DNA of 64,000 bases, taken from assembly GCF_004364345.1 (NCBI RefSeq), contig NZ_SOCA01000002.1, positions 1-64,000 on the forward strand, written 5' to 3'. Origin of the DNA: Prosthecobacter fusiformis. Its GTDB lineage: Bacteria > Verrucomicrobiota > Verrucomicrobiia > Verrucomicrobiales > Verrucomicrobiaceae. The notes under the pieces are model-generated. The model was not told the origin of the DNA. It was given only the letters and a program-made list of their open reading frames with translations, and made no database searches. Shown piece by piece: positions 27,233-35,969 of the stretch. How positions within the stretch are numbered: the first letter of the stretch is position 1; the number at the start of each line of letters is the position of its first letter. The position numbers were made by a program, and so were the translations under genes.

Positions 27233-28255
27233 ATGAGCAACCTCAAGCACGTCGCAGTCGTCGGCGCCACCGGAGCGGTGGGTGCGGAAATGTTGCGCTG
27301 TCTCGAACAGCGTCACTTCCCAGTCGGCCAACTTACCCTTCTCGCCAGCGCACGCAGTGCAGGCAAGACGTTGAAATTCAAGGGTGAAGACGTGGTCATT
27401 AAAGAACTGACACCGGACAGCTTTGCTGGGGTGGACATCGCACTGTTCAGCGCCGGTGGCGGCATCTCGCGTGATTTTGCCCCGCATGCCGTGAAGGCCG
27501 GTGCGGTGGTGGTGGACAATTCTTCCTATTTCCGCATGGACCCGACGGTGCCCCTCGTGGTGCCTGAAATCAATGCGGAGGACGTGAAGGGCCACCAGGG
27601 CATCATCGCGAATCCCAACTGCACCACCGCTATCTCCCTGATGGCGCTGCATCCGCTGCACCAGGCCTTCGGTGTGAAGCGCATCTTTGCCTCCAGCTAT
27701 CAGGCCGTGTCCGGCACGGGAGCGCAGGCCATCGAAGAACTGGCCAACCAGAGCCGCGAATGGGCTGCAGAAAACCGCGCCTGGGATGCTGCCAAGCTGG
27801 ACTCCAAGCCGCATGTGTATCCGCACCAGATCGCCTTCAATGCGATCCCGCATGTGGATTCCTTCCTGGAAAACGGCTACACGAAAGAGGAGATGAAGAT
27901 GGAAAACGAGGGGCGCAAGATCATGCACCACCCGGATTTCCGTGCCTCCGTCACCTGCGTGCGCATCCCCGTCTTCCGCAGCCACAGCATCTCCATCAGC
28001 GCCGAGTTTGAGAAGCCGGTGGACCTCGCTGTCGCTCGCGAAGTGCTGTCCAAAGCCCCTGGCCTGGACGTGCTGGATGATCCTGCCAACAAAGTGTATC
28101 CGCTGGCCCTCGACATCGCCGGACGCGACAACTGCGCCGTAGGCCGTCTGCGTCTGGACTGCGCTCTGGGCAATGGCCTGAGCTTCTGGGTGGTGGGTGA
28201 CCAGCTCCTGAAAGGCGCAGCGCTGAATGCGGTGCAGATCGCCGAGTGTCTGTAA
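27233..28255 (+). CDS. asd: Aspartate-semialdehyde dehydrogenase
   Basis: 340 residues. NADP-binding VVGATGAVGAEML is at 9-21, the nucleophile Cys130 is in NPNCTTAISLMALHPLH, and the downstream VRIPVFRSHSISIS segment carries the catalytic His. Reduces aspartyl phosphate to the semialdehyde for Lys, Thr, Met and diaminopimelate synthesis. Single gene followed by a strong terminator. It diverges from acs; the 143-bp gap has no clear promoter. Confidence 0.97.
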   Translation: MSNLKHVAVVGATGAVGAEMLRCLEQRHFPVGQLTLLASARSAGKTLKFKGEDVVIKELTPDSFAGVDIALFSAGGGISRDFAPHAVKAGAVVVDNSSYFRMDPTVPLVVPEINAEDVKGHQGIIANPNCTTAISLMALHPLHQAFGVKRIFASSYQAVSGTGAQAIEELANQSREWAAENRAWDAAKLDSKPHVYPHQIAFNAIPHVDSFLENGYTKEEMKMENEGRKIMHHPDFRASVTCVRIPVFRSHSISISAEFEKPVDLAVAREVLSKAPGLDVLDDPANKVYPLALDIAGRDNCAVGRLRLDCALGNGLSFWVVGDQLLKGAALNAVQIAECL

Positions 28256-28277
28256 GCTGAGCGACTGGACTCGAATT

Positions 28278-28316
28278 AAAAAAGCGCCCAAGGCTGAAAA
28301 CCTTGGGCGCTTTTTT
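28278..28316 (+). terminator. Rho-independent terminator after asd
   Basis: Stem AAAAAAGCGCCCAAGG/CCTTGGGCGCTTTTTT with a CTGAAAA loop. The symmetrical A and T runs suggest a bidirectional terminator that also serves the convergent esterase gene ending at 28363. Confidence 0.95.
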
Positions 28317-28362
28317 GTGAGATGGAAATGGCCAGTTGCGACGGCGCAACCGGCCCGGCGAC

Positions 28363-29139
28363 TTACTTCATCAGCTCAGTCAGCTTGGGTGTGATGGCAT
28401 CGGCCCAGATCTGGTAACCGGCTGCGGACAGGTGGAGGAAATCAGGCATGATTTCTTTGGTGAGGGTGCCATCGGCCTGGAGGAATTTATCACCGATGTC
28501 CAGGTAGTGGACGTTCTTGCCGTCATCCAGTTTGGCGATGATGGCATTGACTTCCTTCAGCTTCACTCGGCGATCATTGGCCTCCGCTTTTTCACCCCGT
28601 GGGAAAACGGCGAGCAGCAAGATCTTGGCCTGCGGCTGCTTAGCACGGATGGTTTCGACGATGAGGGTGACGCCTTTGGCGATGCCTTCTGCGCTATCAG
28701 TCGCGGAGTTGTTGGTGCCGATCATGAGGACCACACCTTTAGGCTTGATGGCACCATCAAGTTCACCATTGAGGATGCGCCAGAGGACATGCTGGGTACG
28801 GTCTCCACCGATGCCAAAGTTTGCCGGTTTGTAAGGGCCGAAGGATTTTTCCCAGATGGCTCTTTGCCTGCCCCAGCCAGCGGTGATGGAGTCTCCCAGG
28901 AAAAGCAGATCCACATCGCCTGCCTGGGCAATTTTGACAAAGCGGTCATGGGCGGCCATGAAACTGGCATTCGGCTTGCCATCAGGCCCTACCTTGATGG
29001 CAGGCACATCAGGTGGCTGAACAGGCAGCGCTGCAGCCGGGGCCGTTGTTGGAGCCTTGGCCGCGGGAGCAGATGTCTGCGCATGAGCGGCAAGGGAGAG
29101 TGCAAAAAGCGTGGCGGTAGCGAAGGCGGTTAATTTCAT
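28363..29139 (-). CDS. Secreted GDSL/SGNH esterase (PAF-acetylhydrolase-like)
   Basis: 258 residues. A signal peptide (MKLTAFATATLFALSLAAHAQ) is followed by an Ala/Pro-rich linker (22-45). The catalytic Ser84 is in FLGDSITAGWG, block II NFGIGGDRTQHVLWR has the Gly, block III IGTNNS has the Asn, and block V DFLHLS gives Asp233 and His236. This group is close to the mammalian PAF-AH alpha subunits and to bacterial carbohydrate acetylesterases. It is probably periplasmic and removes acetyl or acyl groups from polysaccharides; the substrate is inference. Confidence 0.9.
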   Translation of the reverse strand: MKLTAFATATLFALSLAAHAQTSAPAAKAPTTAPAAALPVQPPDVPAIKVGPDGKPNASFMAAHDRFVKIAQAGDVDLLFLGDSITAGWGRQRAIWEKSFGPYKPANFGIGGDRTQHVLWRILNGELDGAIKPKGVVLMIGTNNSATDSAEGIAKGVTLIVETIRAKQPQAKILLLAVFPRGEKAEANDRRVKLKEVNAIIAKLDDGKNVHYLDIGDKFLQADGTLTKEIMPDFLHLSAAGYQIWADAITPKLTELMK

Positions 29140-29263
29140 GGACGAGCAGTTTGAGATGCGGCAGTGAAAGCGGCAATCTTAAAATGGAGATTCAGATGCA
29201 TGGAGGGATCTGGCCAAATGCGGCAGGGGGGAATATCAGCGGCCGTCAGTGGTCAGAATCACA

Positions 29264-30559
29264 TCAGTTGGAGCTTTTGTTGCGGGCGGCTTCATGAACA
29301 ATGTGGCTGGTGAAGTTGCCTAGCGGATTGCCATCCGCGTCGGGGCAAATCCAATCGGATACCTCGGCCACCGGGACTTCCACTTGGGAACCGGATTTCA
29401 GTTTTTTATGATGGAATGGATCATTGAGCAAATGCCCGTGCACATATTCCGGTTCCACGCCGAAGACTTCGACCCACATGTGCTCCGTGTCCCCTTCATC
29501 GCTAGTAAAGGGAGCTTTGATGATAAAGCGGGTGTCACCAGGCTCACGGACATTGAATGCGCTGACGAACTCGTGCCAGCGTTGCCGGGCTTTCTGAATG
29601 GCTTCCTCCATGGAGCCGCTGCCTTGCACACGAATGACGGCTGCCTTGACTTCTTCTCTAAAGACTCCCAGAGGATTGTCCCCCGTTAGAGTTTTTTCCA
29701 ATTCGGAAGACCACAGGTTAAAGTGGTTATGCTGTGGACAGAAGACAGCTTGCGTCTGATCATCGGCCAGGGCTGCGATGGCTTTGCCAATCATTTGATA
29801 GGCCTTGTCAGCAGCAAATGTGGAATTGCTGGACTGGATGAAATCCAGAGAGAGCCAAGCCGAGTGAGAGCGGATGATCTCGGAGAAGCGTAGGTTACTA
29901 ACCTTTTCTGCCAGTTCCTCTGGATCGTCAAAATAGGGACTGTCGTGGTTGTGAAGTGTAAAGAAAATGAAGACAGGTTTTGTCACCATGATCATGTAAA
30001 CAGGACCTGCATGGCTGATGAACCCATCTGCATTTTCGGACTCCTCCTTGTCGCTGGTTATTTTGAGTTCCCAGGCTTCTGAAAGTGCGTGGGCTAGGAC
30101 TTCGGGCTCGAGATAGCGGGGGCTGGAGCGCAACTGGACCAGAGAGATCAGCGGTTTCTCGTCGTGGTCCTGAGCCGGCATATCCTCGGGAGCCGCAGGT
30201 GGCGGTTCATCATTTTCATCGTCAGTGAAGATATTCGCATCCGGGTTTTTCCAAAGCCCTCGGGCCGCGAAGAGGAGCCCGATGGCTGCAATGAGGGTAC
30301 GCCAAGTGAAACTGCCGTCAAAGACGAGCTGAATTTTGGCTAGGGCGAAAACACTGAGGGCAATGACTCCCGGGAGGATGGCCCAGCGTGCACGGCCGAT
30401 GAGCGCGATACTCAGAACTACGGCGATACCAGCGAAGATGTAACGCCAAGGCTGGTGCAATAATGTGCCTGTTTTTATATAGATCCCTGCATGAATAAGC
30501 AGAAAAAAACATGCAAAGTTGCGGTGCGAGAACAACCATGAACACAGGGTTTTAACCAT
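29264..30559 (-). CDS. Membrane protein with DUF4261-like and DUF2314 domains
   Basis: 431 residues from ATG 30559 (a GTG at 30574 would add five). The N-terminal 110 residues contain about four hydrophobic segments. A Pro/Asp/Glu linker (about 115-140) leads to a soluble region. Its middle (SHAGPVYMIMVTKPVF to AVFCPQHNHFNLW) resembles DUF4261. The end (RFIIKAPFTSDEGDTEHMWV and LNDPFHHKKLKSGSQVEVP, then VSDWI) matches DUF2314. Both domains are of unknown role, sometimes seen in immunity or ankyrin-type proteins. The gene is less GC-rich than its neighbours. Confidence 0.7.
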   Translation of the reverse strand: MVKTLCSWLFSHRNFACFFLLIHAGIYIKTGTLLHQPWRYIFAGIAVVLSIALIGRARWAILPGVIALSVFALAKIQLVFDGSFTWRTLIAAIGLLFAARGLWKNPDANIFTDDENDEPPPAAPEDMPAQDHDEKPLISLVQLRSSPRYLEPEVLAHALSEAWELKITSDKEESENADGFISHAGPVYMIMVTKPVFIFFTLHNHDSPYFDDPEELAEKVSNLRFSEIIRSHSAWLSLDFIQSSNSTFAADKAYQMIGKAIAALADDQTQAVFCPQHNHFNLWSSELEKTLTGDNPLGVFREEVKAAVIRVQGSGSMEEAIQKARQRWHEFVSAFNVREPGDTRFIIKAPFTSDEGDTEHMWVEVFGVEPEYVHGHLLNDPFHHKKLKSGSQVEVPVAEVSDWICPDADGNPLGNFTSHIVHEAARNKSSN

Positions 30560-30631
30560 TCCTCTTTTCTGCACTCCTACCTACCTCTTGCCAAGTAATT
30601 ATTTAAGATTAGCTGAGGTGCTGAAGTGGTA

Positions 30632-31513
30632 TTACTCCTCTTTTTCAAGTTTGTGTATGAACTCAAAAAGCACCGGCGTGGCGGTGTCATTGGGCAGACC
30701 GAGGTTGCGGTTGATCAGGGAGTGATCGGTGTCTTCTACGGCCAATGTTTGGGCGGAAATGCCGGAGGCGGTGAGGGTGCTGGCCAGGCGGCCTGCTTGG
30801 GTGGTGGTGTCTGCATGCGTGGCCACATGCAGGATCAGGAAAGGCGGGATGTGTTTGCCCTTGGCGACGTGGTTGACCGCGGAGAAGCGTTGCTGAAGCT
30901 CGGGCGAGCCGAACTTTTCTGGATGGCCAAACTTGGCGTTAGGTTGGCCCAGGCTTTTTCGCCGCGCCTGGGCGGTGGCGATCTGCAGGGGGATGTCATA
31001 GGTATCCCCATCCACAGGCACACAGCCTTTTATAACAGGGAAGGGGACGCCTTCCGCCTTCAGGTATCCGTCATCGGTGCAGATCAGGGCGGCTAACTGG
31101 GCACCTGAGGAATGGCCCATGATGAAGAGCCGGTCTGGATCGCCACGATGCTCATGAATATGAGCGCGGACCCAGGCGACCGATTTGGCCACGTCGCGAA
31201 CAATGTTTTCCATAGGCACCTGGGGCACAAAACGATGGCTGATGGAGACAAACACGAAACCTTGTTCGACAAAGGCCGCAGGCTTGTTCTGAATGTTAAT
31301 CTTGTCCCCGGTCTGCCAGCCACCCCCGTGAATCCAGATGACGACGGGCCGCTTTTCCCCTTCCAGAGGGGAGTAAACATCCAGCATCTGACGTGGATTC
31401 GCGGGCTCTGCGTAGGGGATGTCACGGGTGAGACGGAAGATGGGTGCTGCCGGGTCCTGCGCGCCTGCGGAGCTGAGGCTGGCTGCGAGAAGGAGACTGG
31501 TCAGGATCTTCAT
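30632..31513 (-). CDS. Secreted alpha/beta hydrolase (carboxylesterase type)
   Basis: 293 residues with a signal peptide (MKILTSLLLAASLSSAGAQ). The oxyanion motif HGGGW is at 62-66 and the nucleophile Ser135 in GHSSG (133-137); an Asp and His near the C-terminus (DTDHSL) complete the triad. The HGGGW type belongs to the BD-FAE/hormone-sensitive-lipase-like esterases. It likely acts on short acyl or feruloyl esters outside the cytoplasm. Confidence 0.88.
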   Translation of the reverse strand: MKILTSLLLAASLSSAGAQDPAAPIFRLTRDIPYAEPANPRQMLDVYSPLEGEKRPVVIWIHGGGWQTGDKINIQNKPAAFVEQGFVFVSISHRFVPQVPMENIVRDVAKSVAWVRAHIHEHRGDPDRLFIMGHSSGAQLAALICTDDGYLKAEGVPFPVIKGCVPVDGDTYDIPLQIATAQARRKSLGQPNAKFGHPEKFGSPELQQRFSAVNHVAKGKHIPPFLILHVATHADTTTQAGRLASTLTASGISAQTLAVEDTDHSLINRNLGLPNDTATPVLFEFIHKLEKEE

Positions 31514-31658
31514 GGCTGATGTTTTTTGTTATTCCGTGGCTAAATCAAAAGCTGGAGGCAGGTTCTATCTGCAATTTTTGATTGCCATGAATCACGGTAA
31601 ACGCGGTGGCAGACGAAATGGCATTGAAAATGGCATAAAAAACGGTAAAGTCCCTGCC

Positions 31659-31928
31659 ATGACTGCTGTGCTCACGCTCGATTCCTCCGGTCGCCTGGTA
31701 TTGCCCAAACCTTTTCGGGACAAAATGCACCTCCAAGCGGGTGCCAAACTGCGCCTGGACATGGTGGGCGACAAACTGGAGCTGAGCCAGGAAGAGGAAG
31801 ATGTGAAAGTGGTGCGCCGTGGAAAGCGACGCGTCATTGTAGGCTGGGAAGGTTTCGATGCGGCAAAGGCAGTACGCGAAATGAGAAAAGATCAGGTGGA
31901 ACGCCTGGAAGCACCCTTCCGTAAATAA
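31659..31928 (+). CDS. AbrB/MazE-type antitoxin (VapB-like)
   Basis: 89 residues from ATG 31659, placed where the SpoVT/AbrB fold begins: VLTLDSSGRLVLPKPFRDKMHLQAGAKL. In-frame ATGs further upstream (such as 31587) precede only low-complexity sequence rich in Gly, Asn and Lys. The swapped-hairpin domain (1-45) should bind the operator, and the basic C-terminus should wrap the toxin. The stop codon overlaps the toxin ATG (TAATG), so the two are translationally coupled and very probably autoregulated. Confidence 0.85.
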   Translation: MTAVLTLDSSGRLVLPKPFRDKMHLQAGAKLRLDMVGDKLELSQEEEDVKVVRRGKRRVIVGWEGFDAAKAVREMRKDQVERLEAPFRK

Positions 31929-32347
31929 TGTCTGCCTTCATTGATACATCTGTTCTTGTGGCTGCCATTGTGTCTGGGGAAGCGTATCACAAGGAGTGTG
32001 ATGCACTGATGGACCGGGAATCACTGGGCATGTATTCACATGGCCTGGCGGAGGCCTTCAGTACACTCACGGGCGGGCGAAAGGGGTTTCGGATGTCTCC
32101 ATTGTTTGCCGCCGAACTCATCGAAACGGATTACATGCCTTTTTTGAGCATCACCACCCTCACTCCCTCGGAACTCCTGCGACTGATGCGGGAGGCTGAA
32201 TCACGCGGGGTGCGGGGTGGTGGGATCTTCGATTACATGCATCTCGTGGCAGCCCGCAAAGCGAAGGCGACCCGGTTTTACACGCTGAACGAATCCCACT
32301 TTCGGGCTTTTTATCGTGCGGGTGATCCGCAGATCCTGCATCCTTGA
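31928..32347 (+). CDS. PIN-domain ribonuclease toxin (VapC-like)
   Basis: 139 residues. Acidic residues of the PIN active site are visible: Asp6 in FIDTSVLVAA, Glu42 in GLAEAFSTL, and Asp102 in IFDYMHLVAA. They would bind Mg and cleave RNA, typically initiator tRNA or rRNA in VapC proteins. The start codon shares an A with the stop of the antitoxin. The genes flanking the pair are ordinary metabolic genes. Confidence 0.9.
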   Translation: MSAFIDTSVLVAAIVSGEAYHKECDALMDRESLGMYSHGLAEAFSTLTGGRKGFRMSPLFAAELIETDYMPFLSITTLTPSELLRLMREAESRGVRGGGIFDYMHLVAARKAKATRFYTLNESHFRAFYRAGDPQILHP

Positions 32348-32356
32348 TGGGCACCT

Positions 32357-33622
32357 TTACTGTGAGGCGATCTCTTCACTGTACTCCAGGCGGTAAAGAT
32401 TGCCTTCTTGGGAAAGCAGGACCGGCTCACCCTGAGCATCGGAGGTCAGGAGGGTGGGATTAAACTTCATGGCATCCGGCTTGCGGTGCACCACCAGTCG
32501 GCGCGTGGCGCGTTCATTGAGGTCATCCATTTCCAGCGCCCAGACAGTGCCAAAACCCCAGTCGGCAAACAGAAAAGTGCCTTGCAAGGCGGGCATGTTT
32601 TCACCGCGATAGAGCAAGCCACCGACGATGCAGATGCCCTCCCCTCTCAGGCGGGTATAGGCATGCACGGGATCTGTCGTAGCGGTGTTGGCGAGGAGTG
32701 GACCGGGATGAAATGCCGTTTCCGCAGGACCATCGCGGTCGCTCCAACCATAATTGGCACCCTTTTTAATGAGGTTGATCTCCTCCCATAAATCCTGACC
32801 CACATCTGCACACCAAAGGTGCCCGGTTTGCGAATCAAAGGACAGTCCCCAGGGATTGCGCAAGCCGAGCGCGTAGATCTCAGGCCGGGAGAGCTGGTCA
32901 TTGGCAAAAGGATTGTCTGCCGGGATGCCATACGGGAGCTTGCCTGTGCGGGCGTTGATGTCCAGGCGCAGGATCTTGCCGTGCAGTACCCATGGATTTT
33001 GAGCCAGACGATACGGGTCATTGCGCAGTCCCCCATCGCCCAGGGCGATGTAAAGAAGCCCATCCGGACCAAAATGAATGTGGCCACCCCAGTGGTCCGC
33101 CAGGGGCTGCTGGATCTCCAGGAGGACGCGCTCGCTCTCCGGCAGCGCGGTGGGCATGTCTCCAGGTGTGGCCCGCATCTCACTGATGACGGTGCGGCGT
33201 GGCTCATTCTGCGTGTAGCTCAGGTAAAAAAGACGGTTGGTTTCGAACTGTGGGTGAAAAGCGATGCCGTGCACCCCTTCCTCAAACATTGTAATTCCAG
33301 CCATGCGCTGGCGGAAGTCCAGGAATGGTCGCCACTGGCCACTGCCATCCAGTCGCACCGCGCAAAATTCCCCCCGTTGCAGAGCAATCACTTGCTCCCC
33401 CTGGCCCTCTGGAAGGGTGGCGAGCGTGACTGGCGAGTCGAATTCCCGGTCAAACTTAAGATGGTGCAGCCCAATGCCGCCGAGCACTTCTTCAGGAATC
33501 TCCAAAGGTGGAACTGCCGGAGGCTGGGTGATCTCCACCGGCTGATCATCCGGCACAGCCAGGATAAGGCCGCTGAAACTGAGGAGAAAAGGAGTCAGGG
33601 CCAGGGAGGATAAGCGGGACAT
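32357..33622 (-). CDS. PQQ-dependent sugar dehydrogenase-like protein, secreted
   Basis: 421 residues with a signal peptide (MSRLSSLALTPFLLSFSGLILA). A six-bladed propeller of the soluble glucose/aldose dehydrogenase family: the conserved HWGGHIHFGPDGLLYIALGDGG with the catalytic His, and EIYALGLRNPWGLSFD and DVGQDLWEEIN, are standard. It would oxidise sugars in the periplasm with PQQ, or it may belong to the related group without a known substrate (Yli/HHIP-like). No PQQ synthesis genes are in the window. Confidence 0.88.
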   Translation of the reverse strand: MSRLSSLALTPFLLSFSGLILAVPDDQPVEITQPPAVPPLEIPEEVLGGIGLHHLKFDREFDSPVTLATLPEGQGEQVIALQRGEFCAVRLDGSGQWRPFLDFRQRMAGITMFEEGVHGIAFHPQFETNRLFYLSYTQNEPRRTVISEMRATPGDMPTALPESERVLLEIQQPLADHWGGHIHFGPDGLLYIALGDGGLRNDPYRLAQNPWVLHGKILRLDINARTGKLPYGIPADNPFANDQLSRPEIYALGLRNPWGLSFDSQTGHLWCADVGQDLWEEINLIKKGANYGWSDRDGPAETAFHPGPLLANTATTDPVHAYTRLRGEGICIVGGLLYRGENMPALQGTFLFADWGFGTVWALEMDDLNERATRRLVVHRKPDAMKFNPTLLTSDAQGEPVLLSQEGNLYRLEYSEEIASQ

Positions 33623-33874
33623 GGCAGCGGGGAGTTAAATCCGACATTGCATAGATCGTGCCATTGAGCCTCTCCGGCGACTGGGAAGTTAAAATTTATT
33701 GAAAGGAAGTGGAGGTGGTGGCGGGGCGTTCATTGAGTTGTTACGTAATATATGCGTGGCTGCCTTTGGTCATCCGGGGGGCAATTCCGATAGAAGACTC
33801 GCAGCAAATAAAAAAAGAACTCATCGCTTTTCTTGCCAAGATGGTCGGACTGTTTCACATCCTTTCCCGAAACC

Positions 33875-35341
33875 ATGCCACCCCCACCCGGCATTGAGCC
33901 GCCAGCTTCGGATATCGTTACGCTCAGCCTCATCTCGCACACCAATGCGGGAAAGACGACGCTGGCACGCACTCTATTGCGCAGAGATGTGGGGGAGGTG
34001 CGAGATGCGGCGCACGTGACGCTCTTCAATGAATCGTACGCATTGTTGGAGGAGGAGGCTCGCCTGCTGCGGTTGTGGGATACGCCCGGTTTCGGAGACA
34101 GTGCCCGGCTTTTAAAAAGGCTGAAGCGCGAGCGCAATCCGGTCCTCTGGTTCCTCTCCCAAAGCTGGGACAGGCTGACTGATAAGCCGCTCTGGTGCAG
34201 CCAGCAGGCGCTGAAAAATGTGCGCGATGAGGCCGATGTGGTGCTCTATCTGGTGAATGCCACAGAGCCGCCGGAAGTGGCCGCTTACATTGCGCCGGAG
34301 ATGGAGGTGCTGGGTTGGGTAGGAAAGCCCGTGCTGGTTTTGCTCAACCAAACAGGCCCCCTGCAAGATCCTGCCACGGAGGCTGCAGAGATGAATGCCT
34401 GGCGTGAGCATCTCAAAAGTTATCCCTTTGTGAGGTCGGTGCTGCGCATGGATGCCTTCGCCCGTTGCTGGGTGCAGGAAGATCGCTTGATGGAATCACT
34501 GGCACCGTTGATGCCGGAGAATAAAAAGGAACCCTTTAAGCACCTGAAGAGGGCGTGGCATCAGCGCAATGTGGATATCTTTCGCCAGTCCTGCCGGGTC
34601 CTTTCTGAACTGCTGACGGCTGCGGTGGTGGATGGTGTATCCGTCCGCAATGAGACCCTGCTGGAGCGGGTGGGCATTGGTCGTACGGATCTGAACAAGG
34701 AGTATCAAGAGGCCCGTGAAAGGCTGGCCGTGCAATTGGCCGACCGCATCACTGCTGCCACGAATGCGCTCATCCGTCTGCATGGTCTGGAGGGTGAGGC
34801 TGCGCGTGCTATGGGAGCGCTGGCCAAGGATAACTTTCATGCTCCCCAGCAAGTGCCGGAGGCCATCTGGAGCGTCGTCGGCAGTGTCGCAGGCGGGGCT
34901 ATGGGCGGGCTCATTGCGGACTTAAAAATGGGCGGTATGACCTTTGGTGGTGGAGCTTTGTTTGGTGGACTGGCTGCCGGACTGGGTGCTTACGCTTTGA
35001 TCAAAAGTTACAACCTCGTGCGCGGGGGCGACCAGCGCTTGCACTGGTCGCGGGAACATTTCCGTGAACAAGTACGCCTAGCTATGCTGACGTATCTCGC
35101 CGTCTCCCACTTTGGCCGTGGCCGCGGTGAATGGCAGGAAAGTGCAGAGCCTTCGCATTGGAACAAACTGGTGGACCAAGTGCTGGATGAACACAGCGAT
35201 GGAGTGGACCGACTATGGAAGGAAGGTGTGGAGAAAGAGATCCTGCCGGATGCCTTGTCGAAGGCTGCGCTGCCTTTGGTCAAAGATTTCCTCTCATGCA
35301 CTCTGGCACGTCTGTATCCGGATGTGACCATCGTGGCATAA
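33875..35341 (+). CDS. GTPase with DUF3482 domain
   Basis: 488 residues from ATG 33875; upstream in-frame sequence lacks a good start. G1 is SHTNAGKTTL (21-30), a variant P-loop with His-Thr-Asn; G3 is DTPGFGDS; G4 may be VLLNQTG instead of NKxD. The C-terminal half is the DUF3482 region, with a glycine-rich hydrophobic hairpin near 329-374 that may insert into a membrane. DUF3482 GTPases usually sit next to a DUF2868 membrane gene; none is here. Resembles dynamin/Era-like GTPases of unknown role. The 252-bp gap upstream (33623-33874) is AT-rich with no recognisable site. Confidence 0.85.
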   Translation: MPPPPGIEPPASDIVTLSLISHTNAGKTTLARTLLRRDVGEVRDAAHVTLFNESYALLEEEARLLRLWDTPGFGDSARLLKRLKRERNPVLWFLSQSWDRLTDKPLWCSQQALKNVRDEADVVLYLVNATEPPEVAAYIAPEMEVLGWVGKPVLVLLNQTGPLQDPATEAAEMNAWREHLKSYPFVRSVLRMDAFARCWVQEDRLMESLAPLMPENKKEPFKHLKRAWHQRNVDIFRQSCRVLSELLTAAVVDGVSVRNETLLERVGIGRTDLNKEYQEARERLAVQLADRITAATNALIRLHGLEGEAARAMGALAKDNFHAPQQVPEAIWSVVGSVAGGAMGGLIADLKMGGMTFGGGALFGGLAAGLGAYALIKSYNLVRGGDQRLHWSREHFREQVRLAMLTYLAVSHFGRGRGEWQESAEPSHWNKLVDQVLDEHSDGVDRLWKEGVEKEILPDALSKAALPLVKDFLSCTLARLYPDVTIVA

Positions 35342-35474
35342 CTCAAGGTATGGGGTTACTCCCATTCTTGGAGCGATGAAGATATGCACATGCGCAAAGC
35401 ATGAACCGCGGACAGGACAAGATAGGCAGTGATTAAATGATGCATAAAGCATCACGATGCCCTATCCAAAAAAG

Positions 35475-35662
35475 AGACCCTCCGGCATGCGGAGCCGGAG
35501 GGTCTGTTTTGGCGATCCAGCAACCAACAACAGTGAGGATCGTGGCACGAAAGTCTTAGCTTGGGTAAAGCTGCAACATCGCGGTCTGTCAGGTCAAGCC
35601 TCGGCAGACGCTTGGAGGTTAAAAAGTTTTCCCCTCCGCGTCAACCCACGGGGTTGTTTTTT
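35475..35662 (+). ncRNA. Candidate structured RNA with terminal terminator
   Basis: Five hairpins lie one after another in a gene-free stretch: AGACCCTCCGGC/GCCGGAGGGTCT (35475-35505), CGATCC/GGATCG (35513-35542), a 9-bp stem with inner AGG/CCT pairs (35581-35611), GGAGG/CCTCC (about 35614-35637), and CAACCC-ACG-GGGTTG followed by six T (35642-35662), a clean intrinsic terminator. A transcript ending there and starting before 35475 would be a compact structured RNA. The first hairpin could instead be the terminator of the GTPase gene. I cannot match it to 6S, SRP, RNase P or tmRNA. 35663-35969 holds nothing clear. Confidence 0.4.
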
Positions 35663-35969
35663 GCAAAAACGGGATGAATTATCATATTTGAGATGGCCGT
35701 TTTGCCGTAAAACTGTGATAATTTTAGAAGAAAGTAACTTGACAGGGCTGTGGGTAAGTGACTGTTCATGTGAATAACTGCAATAACTTAAGCGCACTGA
35801 ACGTCTGCCTAAGCTTCACGGTATGAGGAAAGATGGTCTTGGCAATACACGTTCACTCCTTCTGCCCCATTTCCGTGAAGACAGGCCCAGAACCAGTCAG
35901 CAAATCTGATTGAAGATGTGCCGGACGCGCTGACGTTGGGCACCCACACCCCCAGCCAGGATTTTTCAC

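Noticed and set aside
35739..35744. A perfect TTGACA as -35 box for the PQQ-repeat operon
   Set aside because: No acceptable -10 element lies 15-19 bp downstream.
35457..35777. A 106-codon open frame across the candidate RNA
   Set aside because: It spans two terminator-like hairpins and has no coding character.
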